DNA of 64,000 bases, taken from NCBI RefSeq assembly GCF_026013645.1, contig NZ_CP110224.1, positions 2,728,001 to 2,792,000 on the forward strand, read 5' to 3'. The notes below the pieces were generated by a model, which was not told the origin of the DNA, made no database searches, and saw only the letters and a program-made list of their open reading frames with translations. A program made the translations under genes and the position numbers. This document shows, piece by piece, positions 8,603 through 15,900 of the stretch (the stretch's first letter is position 1; each line of letters starts with the position of its first letter). The DNA is from Virgibacillus natechei (lineage in GTDB: Bacteria > Bacillota > Bacilli > Bacillales > Amphibacillaceae).

Positions 8603-9292
8603 ATGGATAACATTTTACAACCAACCCCATGGGATAAACGTAATTTTCATATCGACACCTACCAGTTAACGACAACTTCACTTGAAGCACTGGAACAAAC
8701 CAACGAAGTCGAAGGACACTTCACGTTAAAGGTAGACCCGTTTGAAAACAAGGAAAATCTGCTCAAATATGGATTTTATTATGTAGATACATTAATCGAA
8801 CCCGTTGGTAAAAAGGAAAATCTACAACTTTTTGAAAAAGAAGGAATACGATTTTCACGTGATTACGACAAAACTGAGATCCTCGAAATAGCTACAGAAG
8901 CGTTCACCAATGGACGCTTTCATCGTGATTTCAACATCCCTGATTATATGGCAGACCGGCGCTATAAGAACTGGGTAAATGATCTCATTGAAAAAGATAT
9001 TATTCTCGCATTACATTTTGAGGGAAGAACAGCAGGATTTTTCGCGTACGAAGATGATAAAATTCTGTTGCTTGGCATCCACAAGGATTTTCGCGGAAGA
9101 GGTTTAGCGAAAGCATTCACCAGTCACTGTGTTCAGGAACAATTCAAACTTAGCGGCTACGACACGTTGAAAACATCTATTTCACCGGTGAACCTCGCTT
9201 CGTTGAACGTGTTTATTGCGCTCGGATTCCGGTTGAAAAACACAGTCGATGTTTACCATAAATTACATGGTTCACTACCGGTTGGAGGTTAA
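8603..9292 (+). CDS. GNAT-family sugar N-acetyltransferase (RffC/WecD-like)
   Basis: 229-residue GNAT enzyme. The C-terminal acetyl-CoA fold shows HKDFRGRGLAKAF, the pyrophosphate-binding R-G-x-G-x-A loop, near residue 165, and SISPVNLASLNVFIALGF near 200. The N-terminal half resembles the substrate domain of dTDP-4-amino-4,6-dideoxyhexose acetyltransferases (RffC/WecD). Its place beside a WecE-type aminotransferase supports acetylation of dTDP-4-amino-4,6-dideoxygalactose. A start at 8504 is possible, but the ATG at 8603 has a GGAG box 8 nt upstream and avoids translating the hairpin region. Confidence 0.82.
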   Translation: MDNILQPTPWDKRNFHIDTYQLTTTSLEALEQTNEVEGHFTLKVDPFENKENLLKYGFYYVDTLIEPVGKKENLQLFEKEGIRFSRDYDKTEILEIATEAFTNGRFHRDFNIPDYMADRRYKNWVNDLIEKDIILALHFEGRTAGFFAYEDDKILLLGIHKDFRGRGLAKAFTSHCVQEQFKLSGYDTLKTSISPVNLASLNVFIALGFRLKNTVDVYHKLHGSLPVGG

Positions 9293-9293
9293 T

Positions 9294-9650
9294 ATGGGGT
9301 ATGCATATATTTTTGGAACCATCTTTTTTACGGTTTATGGTCAATTAGTTTTAAAGTGGCAAATTGATCAACAGGGGAATTTGCCCGAAGCCTGGCTGGA
9401 CAGATTTTCCTTTCTATTCCAGCTTTTGCTTAATCCATGGATTCTATCAGGTTTTTTTGCCGCGTTTTTAGCAGCGCTTAGCTGGATGGCAGCGATGACG
9501 AAGTTCAATATTAGCTATGCCTATCCTTTCATGAGCCTATCGTTTGTTCTCGTATTCATCCTTTCAGCCGTCTTCTTCGGCGAACAGGTCAGCACACAAC
9601 AAATAGTAGGGTTTTCCCTAATTATACTGGGTATTATCGTAATGAGGTGA
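9294..9650 (+). CDS. Small EmrE/ArnE-like four-helix membrane protein, probable undecaprenyl-phosphate-sugar flippase subunit
   Basis: 118-residue integral membrane protein with four predicted helices in the EamA/SMR fold. It starts MGYAYIFGTIFFTVYGQLVL and ends with the typical FGEQVSTQQIVGFSLIILGI half-module, which resembles ArnE/ArnF and EmrE. In lipid-A and teichoic-acid glycosylation systems such proteins flip polyprenyl-phosphate-linked sugars outward. Start chosen at 9294 because a GGAGG box lies 5 nt upstream; it is 1 nt past the acetyltransferase stop. A general drug exporter is the alternative, but the operon context argues against it. Confidence 0.8.
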   Translation: MGYAYIFGTIFFTVYGQLVLKWQIDQQGNLPEAWLDRFSFLFQLLLNPWILSGFFAAFLAALSWMAAMTKFNISYAYPFMSLSFVLVFILSAVFFGEQVSTQQIVGFSLIILGIIVMR

Positions 9651-9655
9651 TAACA

Positions 9656-10786
9656 ATGATTCCATTTAACAAACCATGCACGACAGGAAAAGAAGCAGCA
9701 GCTATACAAGAAGCAATCACGCAGGAAAAACTCGCAGGTAATGGGCCATTTGGAGAAAAATGCGTGTCCTGGCTCGAGGATCATTTAGCTTGCGAAAAAG
9801 CAATCCTCACCCCTTCCTGCACAGCCGCGCTTGAAATGACCGCATTATTAACCGAAGTCGGCGAAGGGGATGAGGTGATCATGCCCTCGTATACCTTTGT
9901 TTCCACGGCCAATGCGTATGCACTAAGAGGGGCGGCGATTCGATTTGTCGATGTCACACCTGAAACGATGAACATCAATCCTGAAGCAATAGAAGCAGCA
10001 ATTACGGAGCGAACCAAAGCCATTGTTGTCGTTCATTATGCAGGTATAGCGTGTGATATGGACAGGATCATGGACATCGCACGTAGATACGGATTATGGG
10101 TCATTGAAGACGCAGCACAAGGATTGATGAGCAGGTATAAAGGAAAGGGGCTCGGCACGATCGGTCATCTGGGCACGTTTAGCTTTCATGAAACGAAAAA
10201 TTATACCTCCGGAGAAGGAGGCGCATTGATTATCAACGATCCTAATTTAATAGAGCGCGCAGAAATTTTACAAGAAAAAGGAACGGATCGCTCGTTATTT
10301 ATGCAAGGTATGGTCGATAAATATACATGGCGGGATCTTGGCTCTTCCTATTTGTTAAGCGAATTAAATGCAGCCTACCTATCCGTGCAATTCGAGCATG
10401 CGAATCAGATTAATAATGATCGATTGCGTACATGGAAACACTATTATGATGGATTAGAAACCTTAATGGATGCTGGGAAAATTACCGGACCACATGTCCC
10501 GGGTGATTGTGAGCATAACGCCCATATGTTTTATATCAAAACACGCGACGAGGAAGAGCGATCGAACCTCATCGATTACTTAAAAGAAAAAGGCATCATG
10601 GCCGTTACCCATTATGTACCGTTACATTCCGCTCATGCTGGTCAAAAATACGGCCAATTCATTGGTGAAGATAGATACACAACGGCGGATAGCAAAAGAA
10701 TTGTACGCCTACCACTTTATTATGGAATAGAAAAAGAGGATGTCGCTTATGGGATCACAACTATTAAAAACTTTTTCACGGCATAA
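9656..10786 (+). CDS. wecE: dTDP-4-amino-4,6-dideoxygalactose transaminase (WecE/RffA type)
   Basis: 376-residue PLP enzyme of the DegT/DnrJ/EryC1 family that would aminate the 4-keto sugar made by RmlB, with glutamate as donor. It starts MIPFNKPCTTGKE. The cofactor region contains PSCTAALEM near residue 50, EDAAQG near 157 and the PLP-lysine motif FHETKNYTSGEGGA near 180, the form seen in WecE. The C-terminal HYVPLHSA block also matches that subfamily. Start set at 9656 (GAGGTG box upstream), 5 nt after the flippase stop; a GTG at 9647 is possible. Confidence 0.93.
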   Translation: MIPFNKPCTTGKEAAAIQEAITQEKLAGNGPFGEKCVSWLEDHLACEKAILTPSCTAALEMTALLTEVGEGDEVIMPSYTFVSTANAYALRGAAIRFVDVTPETMNINPEAIEAAITERTKAIVVVHYAGIACDMDRIMDIARRYGLWVIEDAAQGLMSRYKGKGLGTIGHLGTFSFHETKNYTSGEGGALIINDPNLIERAEILQEKGTDRSLFMQGMVDKYTWRDLGSSYLLSELNAAYLSVQFEHANQINNDRLRTWKHYYDGLETLMDAGKITGPHVPGDCEHNAHMFYIKTRDEEERSNLIDYLKEKGIMAVTHYVPLHSAHAGQKYGQFIGEDRYTTADSKRIVRLPLYYGIEKEDVAYGITTIKNFFTA

Positions 10787-12446
10787 GTTTATTGCGATTG
10801 CTTGCTTGATTCTTATTGGGTATCTGCTGCCATATTACATATTGGGTGAGGATATGCATATCCGCGTACATGACAATTTGGATTCCAACATTGTTTGGTA
10901 TCAAATGCTTGCTGAAAGCGGACAAATCTTCACCCTGTCGGATACGACGTTGCCAAATGTTATAAATGGCCTGCCGAGAAGTGCGCTCCCTTCATCCTTT
11001 GATGCTGTGGTATGGCTCTATGTGCTTTTTGAACCAATGACGGCTTATGCAATAAGTCAAACCATTATGCGTTTTGGGGCATTCATTGGCTTGTATTTAC
11101 TACTAACGAGACATATTTTCCATGGAGTTGAAGGTAGAATATCACCCTGGATTACAGTCGGAGCCTCGCTGGCATTTGCGATGCTGCCATACTGGCCATC
11201 AGGGGCATTATCTCTTGCAGGTATCCCGCTAGCATTGCATTTATTTTTAACGATTCGGAAATTTGGATGGAAAACACCGAAATATAATTGGATCATCCTA
11301 CTTTTGATTCCATTTTTCTCAAACTTCATTTTGAGTTTTGTTTTCTTCCTTGGGTTGATGGGCGTATTTTGGCTGATTGACTGGGTTCGTTTGAAGCATT
11401 CGAATTGGCCATTTTTTACGGCTATCGCTTCCATGACAGGTATTTATTTGATGAAAAATTACTTAGTCATCACGACGATGTTCTTTGATGAGGGGTTTAT
11501 ATCACATCGGGAAGAATTAAATCTAGGTCATAATACATTTGAACGTAGCCTAGAACTATCATTGGAAAATTTTCTAACCGGGCACACACATAATGAAGCA
11601 CTTCAGTTATATATCATTATTCCCGTCATTTTAATAGCTTTATTCGTAGCGTTATACCGAAAATTTTTACCAAAACTGTTACTAGGGTTCTTACTATTCA
11701 ATGTCGCGACTTCTGTATGGTATGCATTTTGGTATTGGGAAGGCTGGCGCATCGTGAAGGACAATTTCATGCTTGCAAACACCTTTAACTTTGCACGAAT
11801 ACATTTTCTCGATCCGGCCATTTGGTATATATGTTTTGCCTTGGCATTGGCGATTATATGGAAGTATATGAGATTCGGAAGAAAACTGGTAGTCATAGCG
11901 ATTGCTATTCAATGCATCATCTTATTCAGCGTAAATGAAGAAATTAAATATAGTGCCGTTAACACACCGACATTTGCGGAGTTTTACTCGGAAGATTTAT
12001 TCGATGATATCGAAGCTTATATCGGTGAAGATCAATCCGATTACCGTGTTGTCAGTATCGGTATGCATCCAACGATCGCACAATACAATGGTTTCTATAC
12101 ACTGGACACGTATAACAATAGCTTTCCATTAGAATATAAACATGATTTCAGAGAAGTTATCGCACCAGAGTTAGAGAAAAACGAATCGCTCAAAAACTAT
12201 TTTGACACATGGGGCGGCCGTTTGTACATGTATGTCGCCGAACATGGCGAAGATTATCTGTTCACCAAAGACCGTAACGATCCCATCGAGCAACTTGATA
12301 TCAATACAGAAGCACTGCAGGACTTAGGCGGAGACTACATTCTATCAGCAGTACCCATTGAAAATTATCAAGAACTCGGACTCGGGGCCGAAAACGTATT
12401 TGAAAACAACCAATCCCCATGGCAAATATGGCTCTATGCACTGTAG
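10749..12446 (+). CDS. Large multi-pass membrane protein, YkoS/YfhO-like (DUF6044-type), probable sugar transferase outside the membrane
   Basis: 565-residue protein with about 11-12 hydrophobic segments, followed by a hydrophilic C-terminal domain of roughly 150 residues probably outside the cell. After the first helix it shows HIRVHDNLDSNIVWY, a conserved acidic first loop seen in GT-C-like proteins. In what I recall of B. subtilis, YkoS sits next to the GT2 protein YkoT, and YfhO with CsbB, both for cell-wall glycosylation. By analogy this protein would attach the lipid-linked sugar to a teichoic or other wall polymer. It overlaps the aminotransferase; the ATG at 10749 has an AGAGG box at good spacing. 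Function is inferred, not shown. Confidence 0.72.
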   Translation: MGSQLLKTFSRHKFIAIACLILIGYLLPYYILGEDMHIRVHDNLDSNIVWYQMLAESGQIFTLSDTTLPNVINGLPRSALPSSFDAVVWLYVLFEPMTAYAISQTIMRFGAFIGLYLLLTRHIFHGVEGRISPWITVGASLAFAMLPYWPSGALSLAGIPLALHLFLTIRKFGWKTPKYNWIILLLIPFFSNFILSFVFFLGLMGVFWLIDWVRLKHSNWPFFTAIASMTGIYLMKNYLVITTMFFDEGFISHREELNLGHNTFERSLELSLENFLTGHTHNEALQLYIIIPVILIALFVALYRKFLPKLLLGFLLFNVATSVWYAFWYWEGWRIVKDNFMLANTFNFARIHFLDPAIWYICFALALAIIWKYMRFGRKLVVIAIAIQCIILFSVNEEIKYSAVNTPTFAEFYSEDLFDDIEAYIGEDQSDYRVVSIGMHPTIAQYNGFYTLDTYNNSFPLEYKHDFREVIAPELEKNESLKNYFDTWGGRLYMYVAEHGEDYLFTKDRNDPIEQLDINTEALQDLGGDYILSAVPIENYQELGLGAENVFENNQSPWQIWLYAL

Positions 12447-12448
12447 CA

Positions 12449-12515
12449 GGTGCCTGTCTGTTGTGGCGGGTGCCTGTTCTGTAGAGGTGCCTGTCACTTC
12501 CCGGTTTTTGTCGAA
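12449..12515 (-). repeat. Cluster of GGTGCCTGTC repeats
   Basis: The decamer GGTGCCTGTC/T occurs three times within 67 bp after the glycosylation operon. The last copy extends into CACTTCCCGGTTTTTGTCGA, the exact inverse of the sequence at 5557-5583 in front of rmlA. Confidence 0.6.
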
Positions 12516-12528
12516 TAGAATTTTTGTT

Positions 12529-12568
12529 AAAAAAGCTCCCAGTAGAAGATCCTAACGGGGGCTTTTTC
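12529..12568 (+). terminator. Rho-independent terminator of the glycosylation operon
   Basis: AAAAAAGCTCCC (12529-12540) pairs with GGGGGCTTTTT (12557-12567), giving a stem with a U-tract about 80 nt after the last stop codon. Confidence 0.8.
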
Positions 12569-12640
12569 GTGGTGCGAACATGCCGTCACTCCCCGATATT
12601 TTTTGGTCCTGATTTGGATTTTTTCATAAAATCCAAACCT

Positions 12641-12668
12641 TTTCAAAAAACAGCTCGTAGGTTATAAT
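12641..12668 (+). promoter_or_regulatory. Candidate sigma-A promoter of the coiled-coil gene
   Basis: TTTCAA at 12641-12646 and TATAAT at 12663-12668 are separated by 16 nt. A 9-bp inverted repeat TTTGGATTT/AAATCCAAA at 12613-12637 lies just upstream and could be an operator or the end of the upstream transcription unit. Confidence 0.5.
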
Positions 12669-12720
12669 ATCTATAATAAATAAGAGAAATAGGAGGTAAC
12701 AGCACATAGAGGAAACAGGC

Positions 12721-12975
12721 GTGAAGGAAATTTTAAATGCATTAAAATCTTATTCTGGAGACATGGATAAGAAAATGGATCAGATGAAAGTAGACCTGGA
12801 AAATCGTATGGACGAGCGCTTTGATCGTATTGATGAAAGATTGGACAAGCTTGAAACAAAGTTTGACAGTCTGCGCGTAGAGTTTACAGAAACACAGGAA
12901 ACCGTTGACTTTTTATCAACCAAAAATGTACAGCATGAGAAGAAACTTCGTAACGTATATGGACAGCAATCATGA
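12721..12975 (+). CDS. Small coiled-coil protein of unknown function
   Basis: 84 residues, almost wholly alpha-helical and charged. Repeated MDERFDRIDERLDKLETKFD-type heptads at residues 15-60 predict a coiled coil. Similar short proteins are common in Bacillaceae, but I know no function. The annotated start is a GTG with a weak AGAGG box. A perfect AGGAGG (12691-12696) is instead spaced for an in-frame ATA codon at 12706, which would add IEETG in front; either ATA is the true start or it arose from ATG by one mutation. It has its own promoter and terminator. Confidence 0.7.
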   Translation: MKEILNALKSYSGDMDKKMDQMKVDLENRMDERFDRIDERLDKLETKFDSLRVEFTETQETVDFLSTKNVQHEKKLRNVYGQQS

Positions 12976-13030
12976 GAACCTCACACATTCTAACTTTTAT
13001 TTTCTATGTTTTATCAACCTACTATCATGT

Positions 13031-13069
13031 AAGGCACCGTTCTCATTTTAAATCGAACAGTGCCTTTTT
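13031..13069 (+). terminator. Rho-independent terminator of the coiled-coil gene
   Basis: AAGGCACCGTTC pairs with GAACAGTGCCTT (one mismatch) and is followed by a T-run. The stem is built from the same GAACAGTGCC word found in palindromes at 14719 and 15799. Confidence 0.8.
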
Positions 13070-13086
13070 CCCATTGGAACCTTTAC

Positions 13087-13224
13087 TTATTCCCCATAGT
13101 CCCACATCACCCGCCATTCCTCTTCAACCAAGGTCACGTACACATCCTGCACAATCGTAAAATTTCCATACTTCCCATTAAATTTCTGTGCTACCTCCAC
13201 TTTTTGAACTACCCCCTCTTACCA
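13087..13224 (-). pseudogene. 3' fragment of an unknown gene cut by the tnpB element
   Basis: Reading leftward, an open frame of about 45 codons ends at TAA 13087-13089 (VQKVEVAQKFNGKYGNF...). It looks like genuine protein sequence with a C-terminal VYVTLVEEEWRVMWDYGE. It has no start and begins about 10 bp from the right end of the tnpB element. The 5' part is not visible on the other side, so insertion was accompanied or followed by deletion. Family unknown. Confidence 0.4.
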
Positions 13225-13234
13225 CCCTTATGGC

Positions 13235-13330
13235 TTGAAGTGGGGGATTCCTAAGAACACCAACCTATCGATCAGTTATGGATTAGGCTATCCCCGCAGT
13301 TCCTGCGGTTAATCGTAATGCTTCATTACG
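13235..13330 (-). ncRNA. Putative omega-RNA scaffold at the 3' end of tnpB copy 1
   Basis: TnpB guide RNAs are made from the 3' end of tnpB through the element right end, with the guide lying outside. Here the last codons contain a stem CCGCAG-TTC-CTGCGG (13294-13308). The same place in copy 2 has CTGTCG-GAA-CGACAG, so several base pairs change together. The predicted guide on the minus strand, just outside the element, is GCCATAAGGGTGGTAAGAGG. Confidence 0.55.
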
Positions 13331-14455
13331 AAGATTGATACTTGCGTTACTATCTCTTTGGTGATGGCATTTACATATTTCACAAGTCCATTCACGCAAA
13401 GCGAGATTTTTAACGTCTTTGTTTTTGTGACCACAATTTGAACATAGTTGACTTGATGGAAAGTTCTTAGCAACAGCAACTACCCGTTTACCGTACCAAT
13501 TAGCTTTATATTCAAGCATGGTTCTAAATTGTGACCATGACACTTCGCTAATGGATTTTGCAAGATTGTGATTTTTTAACATATTTTTTATAGACAAATC
13601 TTCAATCCCGATGATGTCGTGGTTTTTGACTATCTCGGTTGAAATCTTATCTAACATATCTTTTCTTGCATTAGCGATTTTTTCGTGAAGTCGAGCCACT
13701 TTTCTTCTTTGTTTATTCCAATTAGCTGAGCCGATTTGTCGCCTTGACAGAATCGCCTGAGATTTTGCCAGCTTCTCTTCTAATGTGCGGAAAAATTTTG
13801 GGTTTTCATATACTGTTCCATTTGAAAGTGTTGCAAAATCTTTTAATCCTACATCGATTCCTACGGATGAACCTGTCTTTTCATGGTGCCCGACTTCGGT
13901 CTCGACTACTATAGAAACAACGTATTTACCTGAAGGCTTACGTCTGATAGTTACATTCATAAGGCGACCTTCCACTTCACGACTTTTGGCAAAACGAACG
14001 TTCCCTAGCTTTGGCAGTTTAATATGTTTATCCAAAACTGCAATATTTTCATTTACACATTTCGTTGTATACGATTGAACAGGATTCTTTTTTGATTTAA
14101 AACGAGGTTCACTGTTCTGTTTCTTGTAATAACGAGCATAGGAATCATTCACGTTTTCAACTGATTTTTGAAGTGCAATACTATCAACTTCTTTTAGAAA
14201 TGGATAGTTTTTCTTTAATTTCCGAACCGCTTTGATAGACGCGTTTTTATTGAAAAACTCGCCCTTCCAATTATTTTGAAGGAGTTGCCCGTTTTGCACC
14301 ATTTCATTCACAATATACCAGTAAGCGTCTTTCTCTTTTTGTTTTCCTGCAAAATAGTTATAGACAAAACGAGCGCAGCCAATCGTCTTATTTATTAAAG
14401 TTACTTGGTTTTTATTTGGATAGATGCGGAAATTAAACGCTTTTTTTACTTTCAT
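13283..14455 (-). CDS. tnpB: TnpB family RNA-guided nuclease (OrfB, RuvC fold), copy 1
   Basis: 390-residue TnpB. The three RuvC catalytic acidic residues appear intact: Asp in [16 protein letters not shown], Glu in [11 protein letters not shown] and Asp in [14 protein letters not shown]. The zinc ribbon is present as [11 protein letters not shown]...[11 protein letters not shown] (Cys-x2-Cys twice). The N-terminal helix-turn-helix starts [20 protein letters not shown]. Start ATG at 14453-14455 has a GAGGTG box. About two thirds identical to copy 2 by eye. Likely an active reprogrammable nuclease by family analogy; movement would need TnpA in trans. Confidence 0.95.
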   Translation of the reverse strand: MKVKKAFNFRIYPNKNQVTLINKTIGCARFVYNYFAGKQKEKDAYWYIVNEMVQNGQLLQNNWKGEFFNKNASIKAVRKLKKNYPFLKEVDSIALQKSVENVNDSYARYYKKQNSEPRFKSKKNPVQSYTTKCVNENIAVLDKHIKLPKLGNVRFAKSREVEGRLMNVTIRRKPSGKYVVSIVVETEVGHHEKTGSSVGIDVGLKDFATLSNGTVYENPKFFRTLEEKLAKSQAILSRRQIGSANWNKQRRKVARLHEKIANARKDMLDKISTEIVKNHDIIGIEDLSIKNMLKNHNLAKSISEVSWSQFRTMLEYKANWYGKRVVAVAKNFPSSQLCSNCGHKNKDVKNLALREWTCEICKCHHQRDSNASINLRNEALRLTAGTAGIA

Positions 14456-14641
14456 TGACTTTCACCTCCTCATGTCCATTATATCAAATGAAAGAGCATA
14501 TTGAAACGTTTGTTTGGTATGTTTTTCGGACAATTTGGATGGCAAAATCCAACCCTTGTCCGAAGGCGATTCATCTCCCCCTTACCATTGGGCTATGCCC
14601 TTCGCACGCTTGAAGAGGGAGTTTTCTCGCCTATTTCTGAT

Positions 14642-14684
14642 AAAAAAATCCTCCTACCCTATTTTATTCAAGGGGTAGGAGGAT
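14642..14684 (-). terminator. Strong terminator for leftward transcription
   Basis: A perfect 12-bp stem ATCCTCCTACCC/GGGTAGGAGGAT (14648-14659 with 14673-14684) carries a run of seven A on its left side, which is a U-tract for minus-strand transcripts coming from the dehydrogenase fragment to its right. Confidence 0.8.
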
Positions 14685-14718
14685 TAGTATCGAACAGTCT
14701 TATACGAACAGTGCCTTA

Positions 14719-14741
14719 CGAACAGTGCCTGGCACTGTTCG
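14719..14741. repeat. Palindrome CGAACAGTGCC-T-GGCACTGTTCG
   Basis: Perfect 11-bp arms with a one-base loop. Partial copies (GAACAGTGCC) immediately precede it at 14705 and in the terminator at 13031. A related palindrome CCGAACAGTG/CACTGTTCGG lies at 15799-15823. Confidence 0.7.
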
Positions 14742-14745
14742 GTAC

Positions 14746-15378
14746 TTATGCAAGTATTTTTTCCAATTGTTTTACCGTTGGTGTTAGATTCGCAAGGAAG
14801 TATGCTTCACGCAGTTTTCGTGCTGGTTGACTTTTATTTAAATAACCCGCACCACCGTTATGGAGCATACTTGCCTCAACGGATCTGAGCGTAAGATACG
14901 TGACATCCAGTCGAATTTGCGCTAACGTCTGCCATTCTAAAGTATCAACATGGGCTTCCATATAATCATAAACAGACTTCCTTTGCTTATGGTAAATAGC
15001 CTTCAGTTCATCAGGCTGTACTTGTAAATAATGATTGCTTCCTATTTGTTTTGTCTGCCTGCGCTGAATAGATTCAATAGAGGCACCTGTAACACCTAAT
15101 CCAAGCGGAATTTGATAAAGTAAAAAGGTTGGACGTACCTTTTTAATAAAGGCATCCGCATCCTCTGACAAAACGAAGTGATCCGGCACAAAACAATTAT
15201 CAAAGCGGCAGACATACGTCGCACTTCCATTAATCCCAAGGTAATCATTTTTCCCTTTCAATGAAAGCCCAGCAAGATCACAAGGAACACATGCCATGAT
15301 ACGCGAATTATCATCTGACCCGGCAACAATTCCAAACCAGTGACCTTCCCCCAGATTGGATACAGAAGGCAGACTACC
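14746..15378 (-). pseudogene. 5'-truncated acyl-CoA dehydrogenase-like gene
   Basis: About 210 residues of the middle and C-terminal domains remain: LPSVSNLGEGHWFGIVAGSD, then a helical C-terminal half ending QLEKILA. Homologues are around 380 residues, so the N-terminal domain is absent. The reading frame runs on to 15705, but upstream of about 15378 it is merely the antisense of the rightward membrane-protein gene, so those residues are not real. The gene ends just before a strong minus-strand terminator. It has no own promoter or start and is probably dead. Confidence 0.75.
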
Positions 15379-15379
15379 C

Positions 15380-15700
15380 AAGTCAGTATCAAGAATTTTA
15401 AAGTGGATTTCTGGCGGATTTGAAGCATTACTAGGTATTCCAGTACTTGGAGCATCTATCGTAATAGGTCTTGCATGGACACCACTAGTAGCAATGTTAA
15501 TCTTACATATAGTCACTTTAGTTTTGACTAAAAAAGACGGTGGAGCAACTGTAGGTAGTATTTTAGGTATCGTTACATCCTGTGTAGCCTGGATCCCAGG
15601 AGTAGGAATTGTAATGCACATACTTTCTGCAATATTCCTTATGATCAATGCTGCTACACCAGATAACAAAACAGGTGGCCAAGATACGTCAGCTGCATAA
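15380..15700 (+). pseudogene. Small membrane-protein gene lacking its start codon
   Basis: Rightward frame of about 106 residues: SRILKWISGGFEALLGIPVL, then hydrophobic segments around TPLVAMLILHIVTLVLTKKD and GIVTSCVAWIPGVGIVMH. It resembles small three- or four-helix Bacillaceae membrane proteins of unknown function. Sequence typical of the family appears complete except for the first few residues, and no ATG or Shine-Dalgarno box precedes it. The 5' end abuts the truncated dehydrogenase head to head at about 15376-15385, marking a deletion junction. A TTG at 15356 could allow residual translation. Confidence 0.6.
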
Positions 15701-15715
15701 TGCAATTACTCTATT

Positions 15716-15748
15716 TAAAAACTCGTCGATGACGAGTTTTTATTTTTG
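15716..15748 (+). terminator. Rho-independent terminator
   Basis: AAAACTCGTC/GACGAGTTTT (15717-15726 with 15731-15740) with a T-rich tail follows the membrane-protein fragment. Confidence 0.85.
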
Positions 15749-15798
15749 CTAATATGTTTCATTGATTCTACATTTGCATTGCAGTCAGCTGCAATTGC

Positions 15799-15823
15799 CC
15801 GAACAGTGACAGGCACTGTTCGG
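15799..15823. repeat. Palindrome CCGAACAGTG-ACAGG-CACTGTTCGG
   Basis: Ten-bp perfect arms. The sequence combines the GAACAGTGCC word with the GTGACAGGCAC word of the short dispersed repeats, suggesting a common repeat family. Confidence 0.65.
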
Positions 15824-15900
15824 TTGCGACGAGATGTGTTAAAATAGAGCGGTTGTTGATAAAAATACTGCAATGAAGCGTTTTGAGGGGAATAGATTTC

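Larger units (their letters stand above)
13235..14630 (-). mobile_element. IS200/IS605-superfamily element, tnpB only (IS1341-like), copy 1
   Basis: It contains one complete tnpB and no tnpA. The right end, shared with copy 2, is GGTGTTCTTAGGAATCCCCC followed by ACTTCAA, reading leftward and ending at 13235. The left end, about 14570-14630, shares ACTCCCTCTTCAAGCG and AAGGGGGAGATGAAT-type sequence with copy 2 and contains a hairpin GGGC-TAT-GCCC (14590-14600). Boundaries come from comparing the two copies and are good to a few bases on the right and about 10 on the left. Confidence 0.8.

Noticed and set aside
14746..15705. A single 319-residue leftward protein
   Set aside because: The first 109 residues are low-complexity antisense of a convincing rightward membrane-protein frame; only residues from about 110 on look like an acyl-CoA dehydrogenase.
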